This document shows positions 1-10,290 of a stretch of DNA of 28,751 nucleotides, in pieces. Positions within the stretch are counted from its first letter, which is position 1; each line of letters begins with the position of its first letter. The stretch is from Chromera velia. Taxonomy: Eukaryota; Sar; Chromeraceae. The position numbers and the translations under genes were made by a program. Below the pieces are notes generated by a model. The model had not been told where the DNA came from. It saw only the letters and a program-made list of their open reading frames with translations, and did no database searches. The stretch is taken from contig JAHBMJ010000384.1 in the NCBI GenBank assembly GCA_018398765.1, positions 20,265-49,015 on the forward strand, written 5' to 3'.

Positions 1-377
1 CTTGTCTCCCTTCCTTTCCCTCCCCTTCTCTTCCATATGTGGTTGTTCTTTTGCACTATAACCCATATCATGTATGCATGTTCTTCACTTACTTTACAGA
101 GAATACAAAGTTCTTAATCATCCCAATATCTTTCCTTCTTTCCCCTCCGACATCCATACACTGGCAGGCAGCGTTCCAGTGAATGGACCAAATGTGCGAT
201 GAGGTTCTTCTTCCTCTTAGATTGGACCTGGGACCAAGAGAGAGAAAGAGACAGAACCAGCACGTGCGTGGGTATGAGGAAATTCAATCCGAAACTGGTG
301 GGAACATTTCCCTCTCTCCTCCCCCTCCAAATGCTCATACATGCATGCATGTACTGAGGATATAAGAATACAATCCC

Positions 378-437
378 CTCCCCATTCCCTTCTCTCTCTC
401 TCTCTTTTTCTCTCTCTGTGTATGTCTATCGCTGCAG
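378..437 (+). promoter_or_regulatory. Polypyrimidine tract and 3' splice site
   Basis: CT-repeat followed by CTGTGTATG and GCTGCAG immediately before the open frame at 438. The same arrangement, (CT)n then GT-rich then GCAG, precedes exons at 4739, 21587 and 25001. Confidence 0.5.
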
Positions 438-743
438 ACAGACAAGCATAAGGAAGAGATAAGGAAACCAAAGGTATCTTTGCGTTCCCCCTTCCGGGCA
501 TGCTGCGGCATGCGATCATTACACCTGAACAGAAGCGCTGCTCTGAGGGAATGTGAAGAGAACCCGTTCGACTTGAACGAGAAGACCCCCGACAGAAGGG
601 TCAAGGTCTTCAAGGGGCAACGCAAGCCGCATCACCTCCCTGCTGAGGAGTCGAAAGAGCAGACTCTTGTGAATACGCTTACTGCTTCTAAACGGCCCTT
701 CAACTTTTTTGCATGCCAGAACAAGGTTTGTCATCGCTTTTGA
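438..743 (+). CDS. Terminal exon of an unrecognised gene (5' part uncertain)
   Basis: An open frame runs 102 codons from an acceptor at 436-437 (CT-rich tract then GCTGCAG) to TGA at 741-743. The peptide starts TDKHKEEIRKPK and is rich in charged residues, with ENPFDLNEKTPDRRVKVFKG in the middle and two late cysteines (FFACQNKVC). I recognise no domain, signal peptide or membrane segment. The upstream exon is ambiguous. One option is an ATG at 183 with a donor at GTGCGT near 262, giving a small protein of about 130 residues. The other is an exon entering at 180 in another frame (EWTKCAMRFFFLLDWTW) with a phase-0 donor further on. Pyrimidine-rich sequence at 378-418 is a typical intron end for this window. 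Coding bias and the clean acceptor argue for a real exon; function is unknown. Confidence 0.45.
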   Translation, partial: TDKHKEEIRKPKVSLRSPFRACCGMRSLHLNRSAALRECEENPFDLNEKTPDRRVKVFKGQRKPHHLPAEESKEQTLVNTLTASKRPFNFFACQNKVCHRF

Positions 744-1307
744 CATATGGCTAACCATTATTGAGCCACCAGTACATCCTAAACACCCGCTAAACTCACT
801 CGCATCTCATCAAGAGGCTCTCCAACAATGTTCAACAATTAGATTGTGGTTATCACCATTACTGTTACTCTTTTCACTGTAAGTACTATCTGTAGGCTGA
901 CCAATAGCTACTTTTTAGTACTTTTGTTGCACTGTGGGATAAGCAGAAAGCATACTATGTTGTGTATAAGAGGTTTATCCACATTTTTAAGCATGCATCA
1001 GTATCATTTGTATTATCTGTATTGCTAATCTTACAAAATTCTCAAACTGTGATAGTTGATAAGTGAATTTTAAGTAAGCTACCGGTTCAAACTTATTTTA
1101 ACTCCGTGGTTATCTATTTTATCTTTTTTAGATTCAGTCATACACTGTTGTAATAGTTTTTCAATTTGATTGGGACTGATTAGTTTTCCTCTCAAAGAAA
1201 TTCAATGACATTATTTTTTGTATAAGGGCCCTTAACTACTGGTTTCAGCGTAGCCATACTACACCCGCTACCGTTTATTAATTCAAGAGAAAAAGAGGGA
1301 CCACTAA
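744..1307. other. AT-rich spacer, no gene seen
   Basis: Composition drops sharply after the stop at 743. Short ORFs only; no splice-consistent coding, no repeats of note. It probably contains the 3' untranslated region and terminator of the upstream gene, but no poly(A) signal could be assigned. Confidence 0.5.
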
Positions 1308-2374
1308 ATCAAGAAACCGTGTCATATAATTAGTAAGTCAGAGGAAATAAGTAAATTTGCCCCTAAGCACATCAACAAAATAGTGCGGGAAGTTTGTTAC
1401 CCAAATTTGGACCATTATTTTGAAAAATACTATCTGTCTAATGAGGGAAAATGTAGTCTAAAAGACTTCTTTAATTCATAACAGTTTTTGCTTTCGACAC
1501 CTAAAGATGGGCATATAACGGCAGTCGAAACCGATTGTCCGACTTTGAACACTCTGATTGAACTTGAATAGATTAACAGATTCAACCGTGATAGATGTGC
1601 AAGCAGAAGGTTGTTTCCGACAAAAAGTGAGGCAACTTAGCCATCAAACTAAAAGTACAAGGGGAATACAATAACTCATACTTACTGTAAGCCCTTTTTA
1701 TTGAAAGCAAATTAAAGAAAAGGCCTTTTTTTTACTTAAGATATAACTTTCTATCTTATCTTGAGCAAAATAGCAATTCTATCTATAGATGGTAGCAGAT
1801 AGTGTGTTTTTCAGTTTATTATTGAAAAAGAGATTTGGAGACCTGAAAAGAGAATTCTGGTACTGTTTAGTTCCCCTAAACATATACTTATCCGAATGAA
1901 GGATCATGAATCAATAAAGATAATTGAAGTATATATTGAAGCAGCTCTAATTTTAGATGAGTCTCAAAATGCTCTCACTGATATTCTGAAAGATGGTGGG
2001 ATTATGGAAAATGAGGTAAAAACAATAGAGGTCTTGAGTATCTCCTACGACTCACAAATGCTAGAACTTTATTCCAACCTCTCAGAAACCCAAAAGCAGG
2101 CAGCATACTACGCATTTGAGAAAATGTAGTCACCTCAACAGATAAAATCACAATTATCCCTTTTTTGTGGTTTCTCCGAGAGCATACTCCATCCTTTGTA
2201 AACCACCAAGCACTCAAGGAGACCACGTATAAAAATTGGATCAAAGAGTGGTTCAACAGAGGATGTTTTACCCAGACTGACTATAAGCAGCTTTGTGGTA
2301 AAGTTACCGCTCAAACAGTTGAGCTGTGGTGGCAAGTGAATAGTGGCAAACGAATAGTGGCAAACAAATGGTAG
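1308..2374 (+). pseudogene. Decayed AT-rich ORF chain, possible mobile-element or lost host gene
   Basis: Three stretches look like protein in an AT-rich setting. First, 1308-1568 contains APKHINKIVREVCYPNLDHY and, after a TAA, TPKDGHITAVETDCPTLNTL. Second, 1816-2129 starts after a TTTTTCAG acceptor-like site and reads FIIEKEIWRPEKRILVLFSS through to AFEKM and TAG. Third, 2144-2374, in a different frame, contains NHQALKETTYKNWIKEWFNR and TAQTVELWWQVNSGKR. The first two share one frame but are separated by several TAA/TAG codons; the third needs a frame change. This is best explained by a dead gene, or by an AT-rich gene with introns I cannot place. The WWQ...GKR end after a helix-rich stretch loosely recalls a homeodomain-like helix-turn-helix, but the match is weak. 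No family assigned. Confidence 0.35.
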
Positions 2375-2464
2375 TGTAAGGTAGCTCTTTTTTGAATAGT
2401 TTGATGATCATCATGATTAATAAATGGAAGTAGCTAGGAGCCAGTAGGCAGTAACATCCGACAG

Positions 2465-2496
2465 ATAATATACAACTAAGAAATGTTGTATATTAT
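2465..2496. repeat. Perfect inverted repeat (12-bp stem, 8-nt loop)
   Basis: ATAATATACAAC at 2465-2476 is the exact reverse complement of GTTGTATATTAT at 2485-2496, separated by TAAGAAAT. It could be a cruciform, a terminator-like structure or a miniature element relic. Confidence 0.8.
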
Positions 2497-2844
2497 TACC
2501 CAAACAAAATGGTGCTAGTTCGAAGTAAAGTTTTACAACCTATTATTTTTACTCTTATTTCTACTACTACTCCCACTCCTACCATTGCTATGGTTCCAAA
2601 GTATCAATGAGCAAGAAACAACGTCATCTAGTAACATTACAATTGATGGCTGAAAGGTTAATGAGTAAATTTTATATGAAATTGAGAAAACACGCTAATG
2701 ACATATTACGAATGGTTTGTAGGCCAGCTTAGTAAATTGAAGGCATTTTTTTAAAATTGGAAGAATGAAAAGGGAAACAGTGAATGTGAACTGTTCTTTT
2801 CCTTTTTTTTATTTTTCAAACCGCTAAAAACATATCAGAAAGCA

Positions 2845-2916
2845 GACCAATAGTGTAGTGATGATTGAGGGTTTTTTTATGCATGCCGCGTCCCCATATA
2901 TGACCAATAGTGTAGT
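2845..2916 (+). repeat. Direct repeat pair GACCAATAGTGTAGT
   Basis: The 15-mer occurs at 2845-2859 and again at 2902-2916, 57 nt apart, with unrelated sequence between. Confidence 0.75.
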
Positions 2917-2949
2917 CGGTGCGCTGCTAGAAGCTTGTCACCCAAAAGG

Positions 2950-2977
2950 CAGCTGTATACTGGGCAGCTGTATACTG
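2950..2977 (+). repeat. 15-nt tandem duplication CAGCTGTATACTG(GG)
   Basis: CAGCTGTATACTG begins at 2950 and again at 2965, giving a period of 15. Probably replication slippage. Confidence 0.8.
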
Positions 2978-3368
2978 ATCGAACACTGGATTCCAAACAA
3001 TGGCAGATAGACATAGTAGCTAGCACAAAAGCACCCTCTTCAAATTTGATCCAATTTTTTTAATGATGCATCCCCGAACCGTCAGAAAATTTACTCAACC
3101 AGCCAACCAACTTTTGGTTAGAGGGCATTTGTATATTTCTGAATCAAAATGTGTCATTCCCCGTGGTTCTGGCGACAGTAACGTTCAATTAAACTGTCTG
3201 TGTGGAATTTGTTGATGCCGACGTATTGGAAAAGAAGCTACCCGCGGCCTCAATTCTTTATCACCTTCTGTGAAGCAAACTTCAGATTCATACCGCGTGT
3301 GCAGACTGAAGCATCGACAGTTGTCCGTCTCCAGAAGTCGACAGAACAGAGAGAGCGATGAATCCCTC

Positions 3369-4633
3369 ATGCAAGCTCTGCTTTCTGACCGGATTTGCTT
3401 GGACGTCTGGGGGCTCAATGGGGGGGGTAGTCGAGCCCGCTTGAGCGTGGAGACGAAAGGAGTATCAAACAGCCTGCACCTTTACTCGAATGACACCTTT
3501 GTCCCGAACAGACCGTCTCCGTTTTCTGACCAAACAGAGAGCAACTGTGGGAAGGTCGCAGACCCTACCGGGGAGTCTCTAGGGTGTGAGGATCTATCTC
3601 CAAAACCCCAACCGGTACAAGCAAGCCATGGCACCTCGGGTGGGCCAAGCTGTCCATGAGTGATACTGGATACGTTGTGTTCTGCATGGAAATATTTCTT
3701 TGCGCCGTCTCCTTTGTTTCTGCAGTCGCTGTAGACCTCGAACTCCTTCCTGCGGGTCAAGATCACCACACAGAGCCGTTCCGAGCCCAATCAGATTAAC
3801 TGGGGGTCTGCTGGAGTCCGACGCAGACTCCCTCCGGAGGGCGGAGTTGCCGTGCCCAATGCCTTCCACTCTGGAGAGATTCCAAAGAGGTCCGCCAGGC
3901 AGGCAGGCAGGCATCTGGGTGGAGGCTCCAGTTGCGTGTGACCTTCGGACCCCCCCCAAGTTCTGTCGTACAAATGACTTTTTTTCGTGCAGGGTGCTTT
4001 CTAGGATGCATCCTGTCGCACCACAGCCATCAATTTGATCTTCCACCCCAATAAGATATCAACGTGAACACATTCATATGTTCTTTCGGTGTTTCGTTTT
4101 CAACCCAGTTGCTTGCCTAGCTCTCTTTCTGGCTTTCAATGTGCATAGGCAGGGTGACGTAGTGCTGGAACAGAAAATCCTCTCGTGCTTTCTGCCAGGG
4201 GTCGTGCAGTCCTTCAGTCCGTGCGCTCCTGCCCGCCCTCTCTGGTCGCTTTTTCTTTTCGGTTTGCGTTCAACTGCTGGCCTTTCATTCTTCTCTTCTC
4301 TTCTCTTCTCTTCTCTCTCTTGCGACCGCGCAGGAACCTGACGGTGAGTCGAGCGGTCTCTTTCTTTATAACGAAACATTGTAGAGTGGTCTCCTGAAGC
4401 ATAGAGGGAACTCAAGAGAGCCGTTGCAAGAGAAACAAAGAAAGAAGAGGAAACCGCAAAGAATGTTCCTTTGTCTACGAAATCCTCTGCTTGCAAGCGG
4501 AAGAGAAGGCAAGAGGCACTATGTCTGTTCCCTCTTGTCTTTTTTCTTTTATCAAGCGCTTTACGTCTTCTGCTCCTTGTAGACTTCGTTTCGGAGAAAT
4601 GAAACTGTGTTGACGTGATCTCTGTCTCTCCCT

Positions 4634-4673
<40 letters not shown>

Positions 4674-6678
4674 GAGATGTGTGTATAAGCATTTCTTCTG
4701 TTCCTGCCTGTTTGCCTTCTTGCTGTTTCCGTGTGCAGATTCTTGAGGTGGGCACGGCGGCTTTCGAGAAGAGTCTTCTCTGTTCTTTGCCGCACCCAGA
4801 GAAGCTCAGGTTGATCTGTCTTCGGAGTGTGACTGATTGGAGAGAGGTCGGCAGGTGTTGCAGTGTGGCTGCAGTTCCCGAGTTTGAACGATTGAGGTTC
4901 TCAGTGGAGACCGTAGACCTCTGTCACGAGCCTGTGCACGGAGGCGTCAACCAAAATGGGTGGGTGGGTGGGTGCAGGGGGATTGGCTCATTGTGCATAC
5001 ATTGTGGAATGGAATGATGTGCATGAGGCCTGCCACGAGCCTGCAGAGGGAAAGGCGAAACGTACTGTAGGCGCTTTCATGGATCTCTCTCTCCCCTCTC
5101 TCCCCCCGTCTCTTTGTCTGTCCTGTTTCTTTCTTTCGTTCTTTCGTTCTGTCTATTTGTAGTCTGTTTGTTTTCTGAATGTTTTTTGGGGGGGGCGATA
5201 GATCACCTCTCCGCCTCTGTCAGTTCGAAATTCTGGAGAGGTGGGGGGGGGATCTGGGCACTTCAACTCAGTATTTGCTTGCCTTCGATGGGCTGAGATG
5301 AGAGGAGTTTCGGTACTTCCTTGTACTATGTCACCTGATTCCTGATGAGCGTCTTTCCAGCACAAGAAAGACAGATCTGGGGCGCCCTCTGCATCTCTTT
5401 CGTTTATGTCCTTTGACTCTCTCTCAACGCTTTTCCTTCAACCAGGCAGTCGATTACCTTCAGTAAGTATGGTCAGACAGGTCACAGGTCCAGGCACAAA
5501 ACGCGGGACCACTTCTGTGCCCTTGAATCGAAATTCCGCCATCCACCTGTTTCTCTTCTGCGTGTGCCCGCAGAGTTCCCCTTCATCACAGCGGGGGCAC
5601 CTGGCAAGACGTGAGCTCGATAGTCGAGTTTGGGATGCATGCCGCGATGTTGGAGCTCTTCTTCGCGCGGTTGTCCCGAGAGAAGGGAAGAGGGCCTCGG
5701 CTGATCAGGTGGACGCAGCATTCGCTCCTTGGGATTCCTGACAGAAAGGCCGCACTTCAACAGGGAGTGGTGCCTCTGTGGGGAATGACAGAGGAAGAAA
5801 GGGGGCAATTGGCCTCTTGGGCAGACAGTGTGTGTGGGAGGCACACGGAAGATGAAGCGGGTGTCTATTTAGCTCCCACCCGGACTGTTGCTTCGGTTGT
5901 CAGTCGTCTAGCAGAGAGAGCGAGAGCACCGATTGGACAAGAGCGTTTGGGTTGGGGTGCGTTGGATGTGAGTCCTTTTGACTTTGTTGAGCAGATAGGG
6001 ATTGAACTGGTGGGCGTCATATCAGAAAGCAGAGCATCCCCATTCTTGCCTATCGCGCTGCCGTTGTCCTTTCAAGTGAAGTCGATTGGTACTTTGAGCT
6101 TCACTTGTGAAAACGTCTGAAAGGCGAAATTGAAAGAGGGGCCGTCGCTCTGCCCCCCTTCTTGGTGACCCCCCGGGCCCCCCACATTGATTTGATGACT
6201 CTGGATGATAACAGCGAGACCACGGGAGAAATCCTGCTGGGGTGTGTCTTTGGGAGTTGTCGGGGGGTGGGTCACTCGTACGCAGCGGCACGGTGTGTGT
6301 CAGGCTTCTTATCCGAGTCCTCGAAGAGTGCTGTATCTCAAAACGGAGCCTTTCCAAACCCTTCGCCGAGTTGGTCAGCCTTTCCCGTCGCAGTTGAAGG
6401 TCTTGAGGGGCGCGGTAAAGGTGAGGAGGGAGGGAGCTTAGAGAGCCGGCAGATTCCCTCACACGTTCAGTGTCGTCGCCTTGCAGAGGCAGTAGGGGCA
6501 GTAGAGGTGAGGGACTCTCGCTGGCTTCCTGCTGGCTGGCAGCAGACTCCACTCGGAACCGGTCCTCTCACAGTTCGCATTCAAGAAAGCGGTTTATGAT
6601 TTGATTGAAATTGATTCACTTCAAATGGCAGAAACTTGCCGGTGCGATTCGGTGCGAATGGTTGGATGTGTGTCTTAA
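3369..6678 (+). CDS. Multi-exon gene of unknown function
   Basis: Later exons join with consistent phase: 4334-4343, 4739-4963, 5446-5462, 5574-6075, 6304-6420 and 6574-6678 (TAA). The 4739 exon reads GTAAFEKSLLCSLPHPEKLR; 5574-6075 is the longest, with SIVEFGMHAAMLELFFARLS and RTVASVVSRLAERARAPIGQ; 6304-6420 reads LKTEPFQTLRRVGQPFPSQL. Earlier exons (3369-3583, 3726-3935) are tentative. They join in phase through GTGTGA-type donors, but the Met at 3369 is a guess. The protein is helical-looking and Arg/Leu-rich with no recognised motif; it could be an organelle-targeted helical-repeat protein, since the RAP gene lies downstream in the same orientation. The final exon is uncertain: an alternative acceptor at 6542 ends the protein at TGA 6597-6599. 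GC-rich exons stop abruptly near 6600. Confidence 0.5.
4334..4343 (+). other. Candidate 10-nt microexon
   Basis: A (TCTTC)n tract and GCGCAG end at 4333, and GTGAGT starts at 4344, leaving only GAACCTGACG between a good acceptor and an excellent donor. Entering in phase 2 it encodes NLT and leaves in phase 0, matching the exon at 4739. It could instead be an untranslated exon. Confidence 0.4.
4620..4738 (+). repeat. (CT)n microsatellite serving as polypyrimidine tract
   Basis: About 50 nt of CCCT/CT repeat, then GTGTGTATAAG, a T-rich stretch and GTGTGCAG directly before the exon at 4739. The tract lies inside the intron from 4344. Confidence 0.7.
5446..5462 (+). other. 17-nt microexon (AVDYLQ)
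   Basis: A pyrimidine tract and CTTCAACCAG end at 5445; the strong donor GTAAGT starts at 5463. The 17 nt enter in phase 0 and leave in phase 2. The split CA|A codon completes with the first base of the exon at 5574, giving AVDYLQ followed by VPLHHSGGTW. Skipping it would break the frame. Confidence 0.55.
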
Positions 6679-7792
6679 TTCTCTAAAATCATAGAACGAC
6701 TGAACTCAAAAGGTCCTGTAGACAGTCCCAAAGCCTCTATTCATAGTCAAATTCAGGTTTTATGCACGAAGTTCTGTACGTATACGTATAAACAATGTCA
6801 TAGTAATGTATTTATGTAACATTGCTTGAAATTTTACGATCATGCCAGTGATCATGTCAGAGAGGAAGACTTATAAATGACTGGGTAAATCTCTAGCTGA
6901 AGGGTCTAGTGAAGGGTAGTATCATAACCATGCATGAATCTAAAAGTTTATCATTTTTTTATAGAGTTATCGCTCAGTTCGTTTTAGTTTCTCAAATCAC
7001 TGCATGTAGGAATTTAATTAGCTTTCCAAATTACTTTAGTTTACGAATAATTAGTATTTTAAATTCCTTTAAATTACTTTAAATTACTAAACTAAATTAC
7101 TCTAAATTACTTTAAATTACCCATGATGTAACTAATTTACTAGCTACTAATTTAAATTACTCGATCAAACTTGTAGGGTATATATGGAGTATGCAGGGGG
7201 GCGGGTATTATAGGCATAGACGAAGTTAGAAATACTAAGAAGCTAATAGAAGCTAAAAAGATTCAAAAACTGTTCAAAAGAATGAGATTCTAGAAAATGT
7301 TAAATCTAAAAGTGTACAAAATGGAATTCTGCCAACGTGTATTTGCGAGTCAAGTTAACGTTGCAACTTGCGACGTTCTAGCTTACAACTTTTAAATTAT
7401 TGGTACGCAATGACCGTTTGCGTGCTGTTGTTTTGAAACCTTCGAGCTGATCGACAGGTGTTCCATGCATGCATGGCGCTACTAGGCATGGCGTCTCCAC
7501 ATCGTCTCCACAAACGCTAGCACAAATGTGTTGCTGGACCCCTCTCAACCTCTTTCCCCCCTCTCGAAGGCGCTTGAAAGTCTTGCACGCGAACAGTTTA
7601 GTACCTTGTGTGCGTATGCGTGTCACATCTCTGTGTCTATGGAGTCATCTTTTACAGCTAGAAGACAGCAGGATGTGTCTTTCTGTCTATGCATTCAATC
7701 AAGGCATTCAATTGGATGCTTCTGAATCACAGTTAAAAAAGAGCAAGTCTCTCTGTTTGTGGATTCAACAGTGCGCTGAGGGTGCCTCCAAA
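6679..7792. other. AT-rich spacer, no gene seen
   Basis: No supported ORF. Holds a perfect palindrome TACGTATACGTA (6777-6788), an AT-rich tandem array (7020-7165) and the palindrome CCATGCATGCATGG near 7463-7476. The 7470-7790 portion is less AT-rich and lies 3' of the minus-strand gene ending at 7793, so it may hold its 3' untranslated region. Confidence 0.5.
7020..7165 (+). repeat. Degenerate tandem repeat of TTTAAATTAC
   Basis: About ten imperfect copies of a 10-12-nt unit (TTTAAATTAC / CTAAATTACT) in a row, breaking down at both ends. Confidence 0.65.
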
Positions 7793-8843
7793 TTAAGGCT
7801 TCAAGTTGAGGAGCTTTTGCGTGTACTTCTCAGAAATCTTCTTTTTGTCCTCGGTCAGCAGTCCAGCGGGGACAGAGAGGGTCTGGACGGGGTGTTTGAA
7901 CTTCTTCATGGTCGACCAGAAGAGAACCATATACCTGGCCTTTTTTCGAACAACTTCAAAGACCGTCGTCTTCGGGGGGGCTTTGTGTTCGTCGATATGG
8001 TTGATGATGTTGTCAACCTTTGAATTCTGTTTTTTCACTGCAAGTGGGCACTTTTTGACAACCTCGTTCTCCGTGAGCCTCAGGGTGCAGTCATTCGTAT
8101 TCCTGCAAACATGTAAGTTCGCACGCTTCCAGAAACAGAGCAGTATAATGCAGAACAGGGCTTTGCACATACACATCGTGCAGTTGAGTTTGGGTCTCGG
8201 GCTTTGCGAAGGTGCAGTGCAATACACAAAATCAAAAGAGATCCGTGTGGGCTTTGCATTTCGCGATGCAGAGAAGAAACACCAACCCAGGGCTTTATGT
8301 GCAGTGCGATGCGGGCTTTGCAGACGTGGTGCGATAGAGCGTGCATACATCCGGGGCTTTGCAAAAGGGCGTTGCAGAAGAAGCAGAAGACTTCGGGGCT
8401 TTGCGCCCTTTGCGGTGCGTGGACTTGCACGGGGACTCTGGGCTTTACGCTGCGTGCAACGTACATACTGATGTTATCTGATGAGCGCACCTGCCGGTGT
8501 AGACGGGTTTTGACGTTGTGAAGTCGATCGCAATGCCCTCCTTCAGTGCCGCTGGAATGTCATGCTCGCAGAGCACCACGCTTTTGATGAGGTCTACCTG
8601 ATTCGCCTCGCGCGCAGAGAGGATGTCGGTTATTTCTGGGATAGAGGTGTCAAAGTGGACGAATAGATTGTCAAGCAGGTTGTCGGAGGAGAGAATTTCA
8701 ATGAGGGAAGTCGTTGTGAGACCAGCCTTCTTTTTTGCGTAGGCAAGGCACCAAATGGCCGAGCGTCTATCGACTTTATACCCACTTATCTTGGTCATCT
8801 TTTCGACAACTTGGTCGAGCCGTGCATTTATTGTGTGGGTCAT
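7793..8843 (-). CDS. Two-exon gene of unknown function, possibly element-borne
   Basis: Read on the minus strand, exon 1 is 8843 (ATG) to 8491 and exon 2 is 8102 to 7793 (TAA), 220 residues in all. The donor CAG|GTGCGC and acceptor TTTGCAG are both in phase 2, and the split AG|G codon gives TGR then NTNDCTLRLTENEV. Exon 1 carries NARLDQVVEKMTKISGYKVD and SLIEILSSDNLLDNLFVHFD; exon 2 is Lys-rich (KKFKHPVQTLSVPAGLLTED, ending KLLNLKP). The first half looks helical or coiled-coil and the C-terminal half basic. I recognise no family. The frame stays open upstream to about 8950, so the true start may be in or beyond that stretch. Repeats on both sides suggest it may belong to a mobile element. Confidence 0.55.
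8158..8448. repeat. ~42-nt minisatellite filling an intron
   Basis: GGGCTTTGC (last copy GGGCTTTAC) starts at 8158, 8199, 8249, 8290 (GGGCTTTAT), 8313, 8354, 8396 and 8440. Spacing is 41-50 except one short 23-nt step, and between copies GCAGTGCGAT-like sequence recurs. The array occupies most of the intron 8103-8490 of the minus-strand gene. Confidence 0.75.
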
Positions 8844-8849
8844 ATGGTT

Positions 8850-9618
8850 TGCCAACGCGAGAGTCTGTCCAAGTCTCTGATCATTATATAGTCTGCTGAG
8901 ACTTGTGCGAAACGAATCCAAGAATGTCAAGAGCCAAAAGCAACTCCAGCTCCACAACCGTCCACAACAGATCCAATTGAAAGCCCCAAACTCCGCAACC
9001 GAACACAGAACAAGAAGGCAAGCAGGGTAAAGAAGAGGAGCATCACCACATTTTGTATATATATACGCACATTTGCAATGATATATATATATATATATAT
9101 ACAATTAAAAGAGAATGCATGCAAAAAACATGCATGCATGCATGGGAATATTTTTGACCTTATGCCGGGGCCCATGGAGGGCCTCGGTTCTTGTCTAGAT
9201 CTGATCCGTCACGCATGCCGGGCTCCGTGCGAACGGTCGCGAGAAAACAATCCCTCCGCGCACAACATGCAGAGAGAAACGTGCCCCTCAAGCAATATGT
9301 GCGGGACGCCAATGCATGGCACAAGAGATCGATCTCGGCCACGCAAATGCATTCAATTAAGCTATAGGATCTTCGATGGCAAAAAAGAACTGGTATGGGA
9401 CAGACATAGCTGCATATTCTCCTGTACATCTGGAGGATAGAGGTAACAGGCCTACCAGTAGGTCCAAATTTGCAGTCAATCCTGCGTCTGTGCATGCAGC
9501 TAAGCAGCAGCTTTTTGACTGACCTTGCTACGAGAATTAGTGAACTCTGCATGCACAGTTCAATCAAGCTTCTGTCTGGACACGTGGTGAGAGAATCAAA
9601 TCTTCAGGCCAGAAGTCC
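8850..9618. other. Spacer with TA tract and TGCATGCA cluster, no gene seen
   Basis: A (TA)n run lies at about 9054-9105, followed at 9115-9145 by overlapping TGCATGCA motifs. GATCCGTCACGCATGC at 9203-9218 recurs at 26555-26570. GTGCCCCTCAAGCAA at 9281 recurs at 10383 and, with one change, at 10457. Remaining ORFs are not convincing. Confidence 0.5.
9054..9105. repeat. (TA)n microsatellite
   Basis: Two TA runs separated by CGCACATTTGCAATGA. Low-complexity sequence; it generates the spurious YIYIYIY reading in two frames. Confidence 0.85.
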
Positions 9619-9678
9619 TGTATGAAGATAAACACGCAGACGTTGAACTTCTCTCCACTTTCACCTTTCCTGCTTGAA
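9619..9678 (+). repeat. Leader sequence of the 38-nt array (copy 1)
   Basis: TATGAAGATAAACACGCAGA and the following stretch to GCTTGAATGACG recur at 11887-11946, after the array. The differences are mostly C-to-T and G-to-A transitions. Confidence 0.75.
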
Positions 9679-10290
9679 TGACGGCCTCTCCACCTCCATC
9701 TTTCTGTCTGTTTGCATGACGGCCTCTCCACTTCCATCTTTCTGTCTGTTTGCATGACGGCCTCTCCACTTCCATCTTTCTGTGTGTTTGCATGGCGGCC
9801 TCTCCACTTTCATCTTTCTGTCTGTTTGCGTGACGGCCTCTCCACTTTCATCTTTCTGTCTGTTTGCATGACAGCCTCTCCACTTTCATCTTTCTGTCTG
9901 TTTGCACGACAGCCTCTCCACTTCCATCTTTCTGTCTGTTTGCATGACGGCCTCTCCACTTTCATCTTTCTGTCTGTTTGCATGACGGCCTCTCCACTTC
10001 CATCTTTCTGTCTGTTTGCATGACGGCCTCTCCACTTTCATCTTTCTGTCTGTTTGCATAGCGCCTCTCCGCTTCCATCTTTCTGTCTGTTTGCATGGCG
10101 CCTCTCCACTTTCACCTTTCTGTCTGTTTGCATGGCGCCTCTCCACTTTCGTCTTTCTGTCTGTTTGCACGACGGCCTCTCCACCTCCATCTTTCTGTCT
10201 GTTTCCATGACAGCCTCTCCACTTCCATCTTTCTGTCTGTTTGCATGACGGCCTCTCCACTTTCATCTTTCTGTCTGTTTGCATGACGGC
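9679..10290. repeat. 38-nt minisatellite, block 1 (~16 units)
   Basis: The unit is GACGGCCTCTCCACTTCCAT plus CTTTCTGTCTGTTTGCAT. Most copies are 38 nt; three near 10060-10150 are 37 nt (GGCGCC in place of GACGGCC). Variants at a few fixed positions (CTTCC/TTTCA/CCTCC, GCATG/GCACG/CCATG) form a higher-order pattern. Because 38 is not a multiple of three, three units make one 38-residue peptide period, and frames stay open on both strands without evidence of being genes. Confidence 0.9.

Larger units (their letters stand above)
2375..3200. other. AT-rich spacer with small repeats, no gene seen
   Basis: Contains a 12-bp-stem hairpin (2465-2496), a 15-bp direct repeat pair (2845/2902) and a 15-nt tandem duplication (2950-2977). 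Otherwise short spurious ORFs. GC content rises again near 3180, where the next gene begins. Confidence 0.5.
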
